Shown here in pieces: positions 35,954 through 45,324 of a DNA stretch of 64,000 nucleotides. The stretch spans positions 1-64,000 of the forward strand of contig JANYDD010000089.1 of NCBI GenBank assembly GCA_025359945.1. The letters are read 5' to 3'. The stretch's first letter is position 1. Each line of letters opens with the position of its first letter. Source of the stretch: Bdellovibrio sp. GTDB lineage: Bacteria; Bdellovibrionota; Bdellovibrionia; Bdellovibrionales; Bdellovibrionaceae. The translations under genes and the position numbers were made by a program. The notes below the pieces were generated by a model. It saw nothing but the letters and a program-made list of their open reading frames with translations, was not told where the DNA came from and searched no databases.

Positions 35954-37017
35954 ATCACACTGTTTTTGAATCAAACCTTTTAAAAAAAATCGAATCCCGG
36001 CTTCCAGGGGCAGCTCCCGGAGTGATGGTCCAGGTTTATCATCAGGGTCGAAAAATTTGTGACATTCAGGCGGGTTCAACTTTTGCGTATTATGATTTAG
36101 CTAGTCTGACTAAAATTATTTTTCCAGTGCAAGCCCTGATTTTGGCATTCCAAAACGAAGTTTGGAATTTGAATTCCAAGGTCGCGGATTTTGTTCCCGA
36201 TTTTCCACACAAAGATTTAAAAATTGCGCATTGCTTGAATCATTCGGCTTTATTTCCAACACACCAACCGTTTTTTCAAGAACTGATTAAATATCCCTCT
36301 CGCCCTGAAAAAAGAAAAGTTCTTCGCCAGTTGTTGGATCATGTTCCTTTGGTAGAGGATCCTGAAAATAAAAGCAATTATTCGAATTTGTCTTTTTTAG
36401 TGCTGATTCCCGTTTTAGAAAAAATTTTCGACAAGCCTTTGGAAGAAATATGGGAAGAAATCAAATCGCTGTTTTTTCCAAGACTGTCTTTAGAATTTAG
36501 TTTGGATAATCATCCCAAATCCGATCCCAAACATTATGCGCCAACAGAAAAATGCCCGTGGCGAGGTCGAGTTTTGCAAGGCGAAGTCCATGACGAAAAC
36601 ACTTGGGCCTTAGGGGGCATTTCAACCCACTCTGGGTTGTTTGGAAGCATCGATGATGTGGGCTGGTTTGGTTTATTCTTGCGCGGCCAACTTCTGGGCG
36701 TTTCAAAAACCGCGATTAAACAAAAAACGGCAAAACTTTTTGCGACAAGATCTAGGCCTCCGGGTGGCGGCGACTGGGCCCTTGGCTATATGATGCCAAC
36801 GGAAGGCGCCTCCAGCGCTGGAGACTATTTTTCGCCTTTTTCGATTGGACATACCGGGTTTACCGGGACTTCACTTTGGTTTGATCCGCTTCAAGATCTG
36901 TTGGTGACAGTTTTAAGTAACCGCGTTGCCTTTGGTCGCGAGGTTCAAGATTTTCGAAAGCTGCGCCCGCAAATTCACAACTGGATTGTCGAGGGCTTGC
37001 GAAGGGGAAGTTCATGA
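35950..37017 (+). CDS. Serine hydrolase, beta-lactamase/penicillin-binding-protein family
   Basis: 355 aa. The three class C-type motifs are visible: SLTK (SxxK) in YDLASLTKIIF, YSN in KSNYSNLSFL, and HTG in GHTGFTGTSLWFDP. No signal peptide is seen, so it is probably cytoplasmic, which fits an esterase, amidase or D-aminopeptidase on muropeptides better than a secreted beta-lactamase. It is coupled by ATGA overlaps to the S66 peptidase and mpl genes. Confidence 0.88.
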   Translation: MNHTVFESNLLKKIESRLPGAAPGVMVQVYHQGRKICDIQAGSTFAYYDLASLTKIIFPVQALILAFQNEVWNLNSKVADFVPDFPHKDLKIAHCLNHSALFPTHQPFFQELIKYPSRPEKRKVLRQLLDHVPLVEDPENKSNYSNLSFLVLIPVLEKIFDKPLEEIWEEIKSLFFPRLSLEFSLDNHPKSDPKHYAPTEKCPWRGRVLQGEVHDENTWALGGISTHSGLFGSIDDVGWFGLFLRGQLLGVSKTAIKQKTAKLFATRSRPPGGGDWALGYMMPTEGASSAGDYFSPFSIGHTGFTGTSLWFDPLQDLLVTVLSNRVAFGREVQDFRKLRPQIHNWIVEGLRRGSS

Positions 37018-38438
37018 TTCGGCTTCAAGATTTAAAAGCGGGAGCTCATATTCATCTGTTGGGAATATGTGGAACGGCGATGGCTTCATTGGCGGGGCTT
37101 TTAAAACATCGCGGCTTTCGAATTACTGGAAGCGATTCACAAAGCTATCCGCCAATGTCAACTCAACTTCAGAATTTAGGCATTGAGATCCAAATTCCTT
37201 ATTCCGTCAAAAATCTTAAACCTTCACCCGATTTTGTGATTGTCGGAAACGTTATTTCTAGAAAAAATGAAGAGGCCGAAGAACTTTTTCGCTTGAATTT
37301 GCCTTACGCCAGCTTGCCGCAAGCTTTGGGCGAGCTGATCATCGCCGATCACCAAAGTTTTGTGGTCGCTGGCACCCACGGAAAAACAACAACGACGTCG
37401 ATTCTTTCTTGGGTGGCTGAATGTTTGGGTTTACAACCAGGATTTTTAATTGGCGGCATTCCGAAAAATTTTGGAAAGTCTTTTCAAAACCCCAAAAAAG
37501 ATCTCTTTATCATCGAGGGTGACGAATACGACACCGCTTTTTTTGATAAAGTTCCCAAGTTTATTCACTACAAACCCAAAGAAGTTATTTTAACTTCCAT
37601 CGAATTTGATCACGCGGATATTTATCCCAATCTTCAAGCGGTGATCGATGCTTTTGCAAAGCTGATGCAGTTAATTCCAAAGGATGGATCTTTGGTTTAT
37701 GCCAAAGGGGATTCCAATATCGAAAAGATCTTGGGCCTGTGTGGCGCCAAGAATATATTCTCCTATGGGATGAATGATAAAAATCCTGGCGACTATAGCG
37801 GTGAACTTATTTCTGAGGACTCTGAACAAAGACAATTCAGAGTTTTTTTCCGCGGCCAAGAAATCCTGCAAGCCTGGACCGCCTTATCTGGCGATTACAA
37901 TCTGATGAATTTGACAGCCGTAGTGGCCCAATGCCATTTGCAAAAATGGGATCTTAAGAAAGTGGCCGCTGCTATTGAATCTTTTTCTGGGGTGAAACGC
38001 CGCCAAGAAATTTTAGGAGAACCATCCGGTATTTTAGTGATCGAAGATTTTGCTCATCATCCCACCGCAGTCGCCCAGACTTTAATGGGGATCAAGAAAA
38101 AATATCCACAGAGAAAAATATTTGCGGTGTTTGAACCTCGCAGCGCCACTTCAAGGCGAAAAATCTTTCAAAAAGAATACGTGCGGGCTTTTCAGGCGGC
38201 TTCCGATATTTTAATCGCGCCTGCTTTTGACCAAAAATCGATTGCAGACACCGATCGGTTTTCTGTCGACCAGCTAATTCAGGATCTTCGTCATGATAAT
38301 AAAGAAGCGCAAAGTCTTGCGACAGACATGATGGTTGAATACTTAAAAAAAAATGCGCGCCGGAATGATCTGATCTTGATTATGTCCAATGGAGGCTTTG
38401 ATGGAATTTACCAAAAGCTCTTACAAAGTCTTAGATAA
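37014..38438 (+). CDS. mpl: UDP-N-acetylmuramate:murein tripeptide ligase
   Basis: 474 aa. It reattaches recycled L-Ala-gamma-D-Glu-mDAP to UDP-MurNAc. The Mur ligase N-terminal domain HLLGICGTAMASLAGLLKHRG, the P-loop VAGTHGKTTTTS and FAHHPTAVAQTL in the C-terminal domain are typical; the GICGTAMAS form distinguishes Mpl from MurC. It follows two murein-peptide hydrolases and overlaps mutS by 38 bp. Confidence 0.93.
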   Translation: MIRLQDLKAGAHIHLLGICGTAMASLAGLLKHRGFRITGSDSQSYPPMSTQLQNLGIEIQIPYSVKNLKPSPDFVIVGNVISRKNEEAEELFRLNLPYASLPQALGELIIADHQSFVVAGTHGKTTTTSILSWVAECLGLQPGFLIGGIPKNFGKSFQNPKKDLFIIEGDEYDTAFFDKVPKFIHYKPKEVILTSIEFDHADIYPNLQAVIDAFAKLMQLIPKDGSLVYAKGDSNIEKILGLCGAKNIFSYGMNDKNPGDYSGELISEDSEQRQFRVFFRGQEILQAWTALSGDYNLMNLTAVVAQCHLQKWDLKKVAAAIESFSGVKRRQEILGEPSGILVIEDFAHHPTAVAQTLMGIKKKYPQRKIFAVFEPRSATSRRKIFQKEYVRAFQAASDILIAPAFDQKSIADTDRFSVDQLIQDLRHDNKEAQSLATDMMVEYLKKNARRNDLILIMSNGGFDGIYQKLLQSLR

Positions 38439-40950
38439 GTCCAGCGAGTTGACCCCATTGATGAAGCAATACTGGGAAGTTAAAAATCTTCACTCCGATA
38501 AAATTTTATTTTTTCGAATGGGCGATTTTTTTGAACTTTTTTATGACGACGCTGTTTTGGTAGCCCCTTTGTTGGGGATCACATTGACCAGTCGGAATAA
38601 AAAAAATCAGTCGGACACTCCGATGTGTGGCATGCCCCATTTTTCAATCGCCTCGGCGGTGAATAAACTTTTAGAAAAGGGTTTTAAGATTGCTATTTGT
38701 GATCAGATCGAAGACCCAAGGCTTGCCAAAGGGCTCGTCAAACGGGCGGTGACCCGAATTTTGACTCCTGGAATGGTTTATGATCCCGAAAATGTCGATG
38801 CCTCAAAGCCCAACTATTTGGCGTGTTTTGAAAATAATATTTTGGCCTTTGCTGATTTAACTACGGGCGAAGCTTTTTGCTTGCAGTCCTCGACCAACGA
38901 AGAAATTCGCGATTGGCTGGAAGTTTTAAATGTTAAAGAGCTGATCTTTGATCAACCGGCTGGATTTAAAGGGATATTTCAAGGCACTGAAACTTGGTTT
39001 GCCGATTATGCGCCTGATGATCATCCCCTTTTGGGCAGTTTAAAACGGGCTGCTGATAACCATGCGATACCCGCCTGCGCCAAACTTTTAGCCTACATTC
39101 AAAGTTTAACTTTCAATGAAATCAAGCAGACGCTTAGGCCTTTTACATTTCGAAAGATAAAAACAAGTTTAAAACTGTCACCACAAACTTTTCGGCAACT
39201 AGAGATTTTTGAACCTTTAACCGGCGACAAAATGCAAATCTCGGACACTTTATTTTTTTCGATGAATAAAACCAAAACCGCAGGGGGAAGTCGGCGCCTC
39301 AGATATGCCTTACAGTTTCCTTCGACGGATTTATCCCTGATCGAATTGCGTTTTCAAGAAATCGAATTTTGGCGCGCGCATTTTTCTGAGTTAAAGAATT
39401 TCCGTGAGCGTATGTCGGGCCTTGGAGATCTTGAACGAAAATTCGCAAAACTATCTCAGCCTCAAGCGGGTCCCAGGGATTTTCAGGCTTTGGCTTTAAA
39501 TCTATTGACCGCCTTTGATTTAAAAAAAGAGGTTGATCTTTTCCGCAGTCAAAAAATGCAAGTTCCTTTGGAAGCCATGGGGGAATCTTGGTTGAATTCA
39601 GTGCACTCAATTCTTGATTCGCTTCATCCCGAAGAACTGCCCATCAGTCCCAAACAAGGACATATTTTTAGATCAGGTGTTCATCCCCAGCTGGATGAAT
39701 TGATTTTGCTAACAACGGATGTGAATAGTCTTTTGGCCAGTATGGAAAAGCGCGAAAGGGATTTGACCGGAATTTCCAGTTTGAAAATTCGCTACAATGG
39801 CGTATTTGGTTATTATATTGAAATCACCAAAACGAATGCCGAAAAAGTTCCAAGCCACTATCGGCGAAAACAAACACTGGCCCAAGCCGAAAGATTCTAT
39901 ACCCCAGAACTTTTGCAAATCGAGGAGAAAGTGCTGTCCGCACAAACCAAACGCCAGGAATTAGAATTCAGTTTGTTTGAAGAGAAAAAGAATTTTCTTT
40001 TATCCCTGGGCACTGAAATCTTAGATTTGGCGACGCAGATCAATGATCTGGATTTTATTATGGCGCTGGCTTTTTTATCTTTAGAAAGAAATTACTGTCG
40101 TCCAAGTTTGAATGAAAATAAAACTGAAATCGACGTCGATCAAGCTAGGCACCCGGTCGTCGAAACAAAGGTAAAGAACTTTGTTCCCAACTCTTTAAAG
40201 CTTTGCCCTGAAGAAATTTTTTTAATCACCGGGCCGAATATGGCCGGAAAAAGCACTTTGATGCGGCAAATGGCTTTGATTCAAATTATGGCCCAGATAG
40301 GTTCGTTCGTTCCCGCATCCAGTGCCCAACTTCCGATTGTTGATGCTATTTTAACCAGAATTGGGTCTCACGATCTGCTGTCGCAGGGAAAATCAACCTT
40401 TATGGTGGAAATGTCCGAGACCGCCGAGATTCTTCAGCAAGCGAGCAGCCGAAGTCTAATTTTGTTAGACGAGCTTGGACGTGGCACATCCACTTACGAC
40501 GGAATGAGTTTGGCACAAAGTCTTTTGGAATATTTGGTCAAAAACGTGAAAGCTTATACTTTATTTTCAACGCACTATCACGAACTGACCGAGCTTGAAA
40601 ACAGCGAACCCAAGTTTAAAAATTTTCATATGAGTGTCGACGATCAACATGGAATGATCGAATTTAAACACACCCTAAAAAGAGGTCCCGCTGGAAAATC
40701 CTACGGAATCCATGTGGCGCGATTGGCAAAATTGCCCTTCGAGATCACTACAAGGGCAGAACAGATTTTGAAAGGTTTTGAAAAGCCCACCCAGTTTCAA
40801 CTGCCGCTTTTCCAATTTAAAGAAAGTGATTCCACGGATACCGAAATCAAAAGTCTGAAAAAACAAATTCAAGCCTTAAAAAGCGAAAACCTTGAAGGTT
40901 TAGAACGATATTCAAAATTAAAAACCAAAGTAGAAGATCTTCTGTCGTAA
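38401..40950 (+). CDS. mutS: DNA mismatch repair protein MutS
   Basis: 849 aa from ATG 38401, with GGAGG about 7 bp upstream; an ATG at 38389 is an alternative. It recognises mismatches. The N-terminus LTPLMKQYWEVK and ILFFRMGDFFELFYDDA carry the mismatch-probing Phe and Glu; ATPase motifs are GPNMAGKSTLMRQ, STFMVEMSET, LILLDELGRGTSTYDG and STHYHEL. Its translation start lies inside mpl, and it is the last gene of the coupled run that begins with purM. Confidence 0.97.
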   Translation: MEFTKSSYKVLDKSSELTPLMKQYWEVKNLHSDKILFFRMGDFFELFYDDAVLVAPLLGITLTSRNKKNQSDTPMCGMPHFSIASAVNKLLEKGFKIAICDQIEDPRLAKGLVKRAVTRILTPGMVYDPENVDASKPNYLACFENNILAFADLTTGEAFCLQSSTNEEIRDWLEVLNVKELIFDQPAGFKGIFQGTETWFADYAPDDHPLLGSLKRAADNHAIPACAKLLAYIQSLTFNEIKQTLRPFTFRKIKTSLKLSPQTFRQLEIFEPLTGDKMQISDTLFFSMNKTKTAGGSRRLRYALQFPSTDLSLIELRFQEIEFWRAHFSELKNFRERMSGLGDLERKFAKLSQPQAGPRDFQALALNLLTAFDLKKEVDLFRSQKMQVPLEAMGESWLNSVHSILDSLHPEELPISPKQGHIFRSGVHPQLDELILLTTDVNSLLASMEKRERDLTGISSLKIRYNGVFGYYIEITKTNAEKVPSHYRRKQTLAQAERFYTPELLQIEEKVLSAQTKRQELEFSLFEEKKNFLLSLGTEILDLATQINDLDFIMALAFLSLERNYCRPSLNENKTEIDVDQARHPVVETKVKNFVPNSLKLCPEEIFLITGPNMAGKSTLMRQMALIQIMAQIGSFVPASSAQLPIVDAILTRIGSHDLLSQGKSTFMVEMSETAEILQQASSRSLILLDELGRGTSTYDGMSLAQSLLEYLVKNVKAYTLFSTHYHELTELENSEPKFKNFHMSVDDQHGMIEFKHTLKRGPAGKSYGIHVARLAKLPFEITTRAEQILKGFEKPTQFQLPLFQFKESDSTDTEIKSLKKQIQALKSENLEGLERYSKLKTKVEDLLS

Positions 40951-40959
40951 TTGATTGAG

Positions 40960-40997
40960 TTGCATCTGTTGGTTGGCTTGCACCTGTTGGTTCGCTT
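40960..40997. repeat. Short imperfect tandem repeat after mutS
   Basis: Two adjacent copies of about 19 bp (TTGCATCTGTTGGTTGGC and TTGCACCTGTTGGTTCGC) follow the mutS stop in the 119-bp gap between convergent operons. A perfect hairpin, GCCGCCGAAATCGGCGGC (41038-41055), lies further on. It has no T-run on either side, so it is only a weak terminator candidate. Confidence 0.5.
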
Positions 40998-41069
40998 ACA
41001 AAACATATTCGGTCAGTGAATTTGCTTAAATTTGTGGGCCGCCGAAATCGGCGGCAAATGAGTTTCTAG

Positions 41070-41795
41070 TTAAACTGAACCCACCAAAACGGCTTCTGAT
41101 TTTTGGTGGGTTACCTTGCGCAATTTAAATAGATACCCCAACATCCGCAGCACCGAGGCCAACTTATCACCGGAATAAACGCTGACCCCTGCGCGCCGTT
41201 CAAAGTGGGCTACCGGAGTTTGGGTCACCCGCAGGCCATTTTGAATGGCACGAGCAAAGATTTCCGGGCCAACAAATTTTTCTTTGTAAGCAACAGTTAT
41301 TAAATTCGCAGCCTTTTTATTAATCGCACGATACCCGCAATTCAGATCATGAATTTTGCAATTTAAAATCAATTTAGAAACAAAATTAAAACCCCAGTTC
41401 ATAATCAACCGATCCCAGGGATCGTTGCGCTGAACTCGCCATCCAACCACTATATCAAAACCGTGGGATAATGGCACAATCATTTTTGGAACATCTGCCA
41501 ATGAAAATTGACCGTCGCCATCCAAAGTCACGTAAATATCCCCAACCGGAACCTTCATCGAAGACAAGGTTGATCCTGCGTAACCCACATTTTGAGATTG
41601 TCGGTAGCTTCGCAAGCGGGGCAAAGTCTTTTGCAGCTCGGACATAATTTGCGGTGTGCTGTCCGAGGAGTGGTTATCAAAAACCCAAAGCTCAAAATCC
41701 AAACCCGTTTTTTCTAGAATCTGATATCCTTCGCTTACGGTTTGGCCAATACTTTCGGCCTCGTTGTAGGACAAAAGTGAAACGATCACTTTCAT
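41070..41795 (-). CDS. Family 2 glycosyltransferase (polyprenyl-phosphate type)
   Basis: 241 aa. The GT-A fold begins KVIVSLLSYNEAESIGQTV, continues with ELWVFDNHSSDSTPQI and carries the DGDGQFS metal/nucleotide motif. No C-terminal membrane helices are evident. Similar enzymes load sugars on to polyprenyl phosphate or extend O-antigen units. It is the last gene of a five-gene minus-strand operon for a CDP-sugar, overlapping the previous gene by 4 bp, so it probably uses that sugar or primes its transfer. Confidence 0.85.
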   Translation of the reverse strand: MKVIVSLLSYNEAESIGQTVSEGYQILEKTGLDFELWVFDNHSSDSTPQIMSELQKTLPRLRSYRQSQNVGYAGSTLSSMKVPVGDIYVTLDGDGQFSLADVPKMIVPLSHGFDIVVGWRVQRNDPWDRLIMNWGFNFVSKLILNCKIHDLNCGYRAINKKAANLITVAYKEKFVGPEIFARAIQNGLRVTQTPVAHFERRAGVSVYSGDKLASVLRMLGYLFKLRKVTHQKSEAVLVGSV

Positions 41796-42355
41796 AAAAG
41801 CTCCTTTGATTCACTGCGATAACTGTTTTTAAATTCCTGAAAGCTGGGAAGTGTTTGATCTTTCACAGATAGAATAGGGTTTTTAATGTCCCAATTAAAA
41901 CCAAAGCTGTCCCACTTGATACCGACATCTAAATCCGCCGCATATAAATCCGTTGCCATATACATGACGATAGATTGATCTTTTAGGACTTTGTATCCGT
42001 GCGCGCAGCCTTGGGGGATATACAAGGCTTTGGGGTCATCAGCGGAAAGTACAATCGAAAAAGTCTTTCCAAAGGTTTCAGATTCAGGACGCAAATCCAA
42101 AATCACATCCAAAACACTGCCCTGAATAATCGCCACCAGTTTTTCACAAGCACGAGGCGCCACCTGCAAATGCATCGCGCGGATTACATTTAAATTTGAT
42201 CGCGTAAACCAAGTTTCTTTAAAATCTAAATTTAAAGAAATTTCTTTTTGATAAAGACCTTGTGAAAAGGGTTTTAAAAGTTGACCGCGAAGGTCTTCGA
42301 AGTTTTTTAAATCTACTTGGAAAAGGCCATCGATAAAAGTTTTAGTGATTTTCAT
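41792..42355 (-). CDS. RmlC-like sugar epimerase (dTDP-4-dehydrorhamnose 3,5-epimerase family)
   Basis: 187 aa cupin protein. ETWFTRSNLNVIRAMHLQ contains the family arginine/histidine region, GSVLDVILDLRPESETFGK and YIPQGCAHGYKVL are standard RmlC motifs. Because it sits with CDP-glucose pathway genes, its substrate is probably CDP-4-keto-6-deoxyglucose rather than the dTDP form. Whether it acts at C3, C5 or both cannot be decided from sequence alone. ATGA overlaps join it to both neighbours. Confidence 0.85.
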   Translation of the reverse strand: MKITKTFIDGLFQVDLKNFEDLRGQLLKPFSQGLYQKEISLNLDFKETWFTRSNLNVIRAMHLQVAPRACEKLVAIIQGSVLDVILDLRPESETFGKTFSIVLSADDPKALYIPQGCAHGYKVLKDQSIVMYMATDLYAADLDVGIKWDSFGFNWDIKNPILSVKDQTLPSFQEFKNSYRSESKELL

Positions 42356-43272
42356 TTATAGTTTTTTTCAGCTAAAAGTTCATTCCACATTTCTAAAATT
42401 CCTTGTTCCAATGTGACCCTGGGTTGCCAGTCTGGCAACCGTGGAAATGGCGGCGAAAAATACATTATTTCGCGTGCTCGATAGGGGTAACCCCCAAACT
42501 GATCATCCAATTTTTTCTGCACCAAAACCTCAACTAAAGCAGCAAGCTCTCGGACAGTCACCACGCTGTCCGAGGCAATGGTGAAATTCTGCTTTTGCCC
42601 CGGTTGCAGAAGGGGAAGCCTTTGCGATCCCTTTTGTAAAGCTTCGACGACGTCATTAACGTGCACGTAACAAATCTGCTGCTGACCCGGAGACATCTTT
42701 AGGGTTTCTGATTTTTGAATCGCCTTTAAGATCAGATTTAAAAGTTTTGGTCTAGGATCCTTGGGCCCATAGGAATCATAAAAATAAAGATTTAAAACCT
42801 TAATAGAAAAAGCCTGGCGATAGAATTCAAGAATACTTTCAAATGCGGTCTTGGTCGAAGCATACAAATTCTGTGGCATTTCGGACCGACCATCCATCTT
42901 TTGTGCGTAAGTTCCCACGTTCAAAAACTCAAGACATTGATGAAGGCTCATCCATTCTAAAACCTGAGTTCCCAGGGTGACGTTGGCTGCCATCAGGTTA
43001 ATAATATCTTCGGATCTGTGTTGAGACTTAAAACAAGTGGCCAGATGTACGACCTGATCGACCTTTAATCCCGTTAAACCGTGTTCTATCGAGCGATAGG
43101 TGCCATCATATCCAATGGGGCGGACGGTGCTTGGCCAATCAGAAGGGATCCCAATCGGTGAATTGTCATGGGGAGTACGAATCAAGGCGTAAACTTGATA
43201 GGCTTTGTCCGCCAAAGATTTGACCAATCTTTTTCCGATAAATCCTGTTCCGCCGGTGACTAGAATATTCAC
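42352..43272 (-). CDS. NAD-dependent epimerase/dehydratase (probable CDP-4-keto-6-deoxyhexose reductase)
   Basis: 306 aa short-chain extended dehydrogenase. The N-terminal Rossmann motif is VTGGTGFIGKRLV (5-17); the catalytic YxxxK is YASTKTAF (LYASTK around 132-137). It resembles CDP-abequose/paratose synthase type reductases (RfbJ/RfbS). In this operon it would be the final 4-keto reductase. It lies between the epimerase and the 4,6-dehydratase with 4-bp overlaps. Confidence 0.8.
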   Translation of the reverse strand: MNILVTGGTGFIGKRLVKSLADKAYQVYALIRTPHDNSPIGIPSDWPSTVRPIGYDGTYRSIEHGLTGLKVDQVVHLATCFKSQHRSEDIINLMAANVTLGTQVLEWMSLHQCLEFLNVGTYAQKMDGRSEMPQNLYASTKTAFESILEFYRQAFSIKVLNLYFYDSYGPKDPRPKLLNLILKAIQKSETLKMSPGQQQICYVHVNDVVEALQKGSQRLPLLQPGQKQNFTIASDSVVTVRELAALVEVLVQKKLDDQFGGYPYRAREIMYFSPPFPRLPDWQPRVTLEQGILEMWNELLAEKNYK

Positions 43273-44381
43273 GATCGATTCTCGTCAGGATCTTTAGAAA
43301 AACTAGCGATTTGCCCCAATGAAAATGCGCGCATATCTTGTTGTGCTTTAAAAGCTAGATGCCATTCCACTATCTTTTCTAGTGTCGTGTCTAAGCCCCA
43401 TCGCGGAATCCAACCTAATTTCATATGCGCTTTGCTTGAGTCCAAATGTAAAAGGCTGCTTTCAAAAACCGGGGCCGTTATTTTCTGGATAAGAAGTTCT
43501 TTGTTTTGTCCGGTGATGTTTCCCCAGTGCTGAGCCAAACGTTCTGTGACCCACTGGACCGACCGATGGCTATCATGAGCTTCGGGTCCGAAATTCCAAG
43601 CTTCAGAAAAAGTAAGGTGATTCTGATGATGATCAGTTTGATGATACAGGGCTTGCGCTAACATTAAATATCCGTGCAAAGGCTCAAGCACATGTTGCCA
43701 TGGTCGCACCGCCATTGGATTGCGAAGTTTTATCGGTTGATCAGATAAAAGCGAATTTAAAATATCTGGAACCAGACGGTAACCAGACCAGTCGCCGCCG
43801 CCGACCACATTGCCGGCTCGGGCACTTGCAATGCTGGCACCCTGCTTTGTGAAAAAGGAATGACGGTAAGACGCCGTAATGATTTCAGCACAAGCTTTGC
43901 TGGCACTGTAGGGATCGCTTCCGCCCAGGGCTTCGCCTTCTCGGTAAGGCCAAATCCATTCGCGGTTTTCGTAACACTTGTCTGTTGTAACAATCACAGC
44001 GGATTTTACAAAATCACACTTTCTTAAAGCCTCTAAAACATTTGCGGTTCCAATAATATTTGTGGTGTGCGTGTCGAGTGGATTTTCGTACGAGGGCAAA
44101 ACTAATGCCTGAGCCGCTAAATGCAAAACAATTTCACTTTCAGATTTTTCTAAAGCTTGCAGCAAGGATTTTAGATCGCGGATGTCGCCTTCAACAGAGT
44201 GAATATTTTTTGCAACCTCAGCTATTTCAAACAAAGAGGGGTTTGTAGCCGGGGGCAATGCGTATCCCGTCACTTGCGCCCCCAAAGATTCAAGCCATAG
44301 CGCTAACCACGAGCCTTTAAATCCTGTATGGCCAGTGATAAAAACCTTTTTATTTTTCCAAAATTCTAGAGCCTGGATCAT
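43269..44381 (-). CDS. rfbG: CDP-glucose 4,6-dehydratase
   Basis: 370 aa from the ATG at 44381, which overlaps the rfbF stop by 4 bp (the frame is open to 44465 inside rfbF). It converts CDP-glucose to CDP-4-keto-6-deoxyglucose. The N-terminus WKNKKVFITGHTGFKGSWLALWL is the family form of the NAD motif, VIVTTDKCYEN contains the catalytic Thr-Asp, and DPYSASKACAE is the YxxxK motif. It is the second step of the CDP-deoxyhexose pathway. Confidence 0.93.
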   Translation of the reverse strand: MIQALEFWKNKKVFITGHTGFKGSWLALWLESLGAQVTGYALPPATNPSLFEIAEVAKNIHSVEGDIRDLKSLLQALEKSESEIVLHLAAQALVLPSYENPLDTHTTNIIGTANVLEALRKCDFVKSAVIVTTDKCYENREWIWPYREGEALGGSDPYSASKACAEIITASYRHSFFTKQGASIASARAGNVVGGGDWSGYRLVPDILNSLLSDQPIKLRNPMAVRPWQHVLEPLHGYLMLAQALYHQTDHHQNHLTFSEAWNFGPEAHDSHRSVQWVTERLAQHWGNITGQNKELLIQKITAPVFESSLLHLDSSKAHMKLGWIPRWGLDTTLEKIVEWHLAFKAQQDMRAFSLGQIASFSKDPDENRS

Positions 44382-45166
44382 TTCCAAATTTTCCACGGAG
44401 CTTCTCCGGACTTCCACAGATCTTCCAAATGGTTTTTGTCTCTCAGCGTGTCCATGGGGTGCCAAAATCCCAAGTGCTTAAAAGCAGAAAGCTGTTGGGT
44501 TTTAGCTAAGGTTTCCATGGGTTCACGTTCCCATGTGGTGTGATCTCCTTCGATGGTTTGCAAAACTTTTTTCGAAAGAACAAAAAACCCGCCGTTAATC
44601 CACGCCCCATCGCCCGCCGGTTTTTCACGAAAACTCACGATCTTATTTTCAGTCGCTGCGGCTTCGCCCCAAGCCAAAGATCCAAAACGACCCGGAGGTT
44701 GCACTGCGGTCAAAGTAGCCAAGCAATTTTGTTTTTGATGAAAAGCAATCAGTTCGTTGATGTCGACATTACAAACGCCGTCTCCGTAAGTCATACAAAA
44801 ATCCTGGTTGTCGTCCAAGTGATCGGCCACGCGCTTAATCCGGCCGCCTGTCAGAGTCTCTTCGCCAGTATCAACTAGGGTCACCTTCCAGGGCTCGGCA
44901 GTTTTGTGGTGCACCTTCATCGAGTTTTCGTGCATATCAAAAGTTATATCCGAAGTGTGCAGAAAATAGTTAGCGAAAAATTCTTTGATCAAATAACCTT
45001 TGTAGCCTAGGCAAATAACAAAATCGTTAATCCCCTGCGCGGAATAGATTTTCATCACGTGCCAAAGAATCGGCTTTCCACCAATTTCAACCATCGGTTT
45101 CGGTTTTAATGAAGTTTCCTCGCTAATTCGAGTGCCCAATCCACCGGCTAAAATAACTGCTTTCAT
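44378..45166 (-). CDS. rfbF: Glucose-1-phosphate cytidylyltransferase
   Basis: 262 aa from ATG 45166, preceded by AGAAGGTG (frame open to 45184). It makes CDP-glucose from CTP and glucose 1-phosphate. AVILAGGLGTRISEETSLKPKPMVEIGGKPILWHVM is the nucleotidyltransferase signature, with MTYGDGVCNVDI holding the metal aspartates. It is the first gene of the minus-strand CDP-sugar operon (45166 down to 41070). Confidence 0.95.
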   Translation of the reverse strand: MKAVILAGGLGTRISEETSLKPKPMVEIGGKPILWHVMKIYSAQGINDFVICLGYKGYLIKEFFANYFLHTSDITFDMHENSMKVHHKTAEPWKVTLVDTGEETLTGGRIKRVADHLDDNQDFCMTYGDGVCNVDINELIAFHQKQNCLATLTAVQPPGRFGSLAWGEAAATENKIVSFREKPAGDGAWINGGFFVLSKKVLQTIEGDHTTWEREPMETLAKTQQLSAFKHLGFWHPMDTLRDKNHLEDLWKSGEAPWKIWK

Positions 45167-45324
45167 TTTCACCTTCTGTTTCAAGTCTAAATTCGATCTT
45201 GTTCGTTGTTTACTCTAATTTGATTTTCATGTTGTCTTTGATTCAGTCTCTGATTCAGTCTTCCAATTCGCTGAAACTTTTCCAATTTTTAAAGTTTTAT
45301 TTTTTCAAATGTTTAGTTTCAAAT

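Noticed and set aside
41038-41055. Perfect hairpin GCCGCCGAAATCGGCGGC as terminator
   Set aside because: The stem is strong, but neither strand has a T-run after it. It may be a structural element between convergent genes, but the call of terminator is not supported.
45185-45324. Short GATTCAGTCT repeats before the CDP-sugar operon
   Set aside because: Two adjacent 11-bp copies only; too short and A/T-rich to assign a function.
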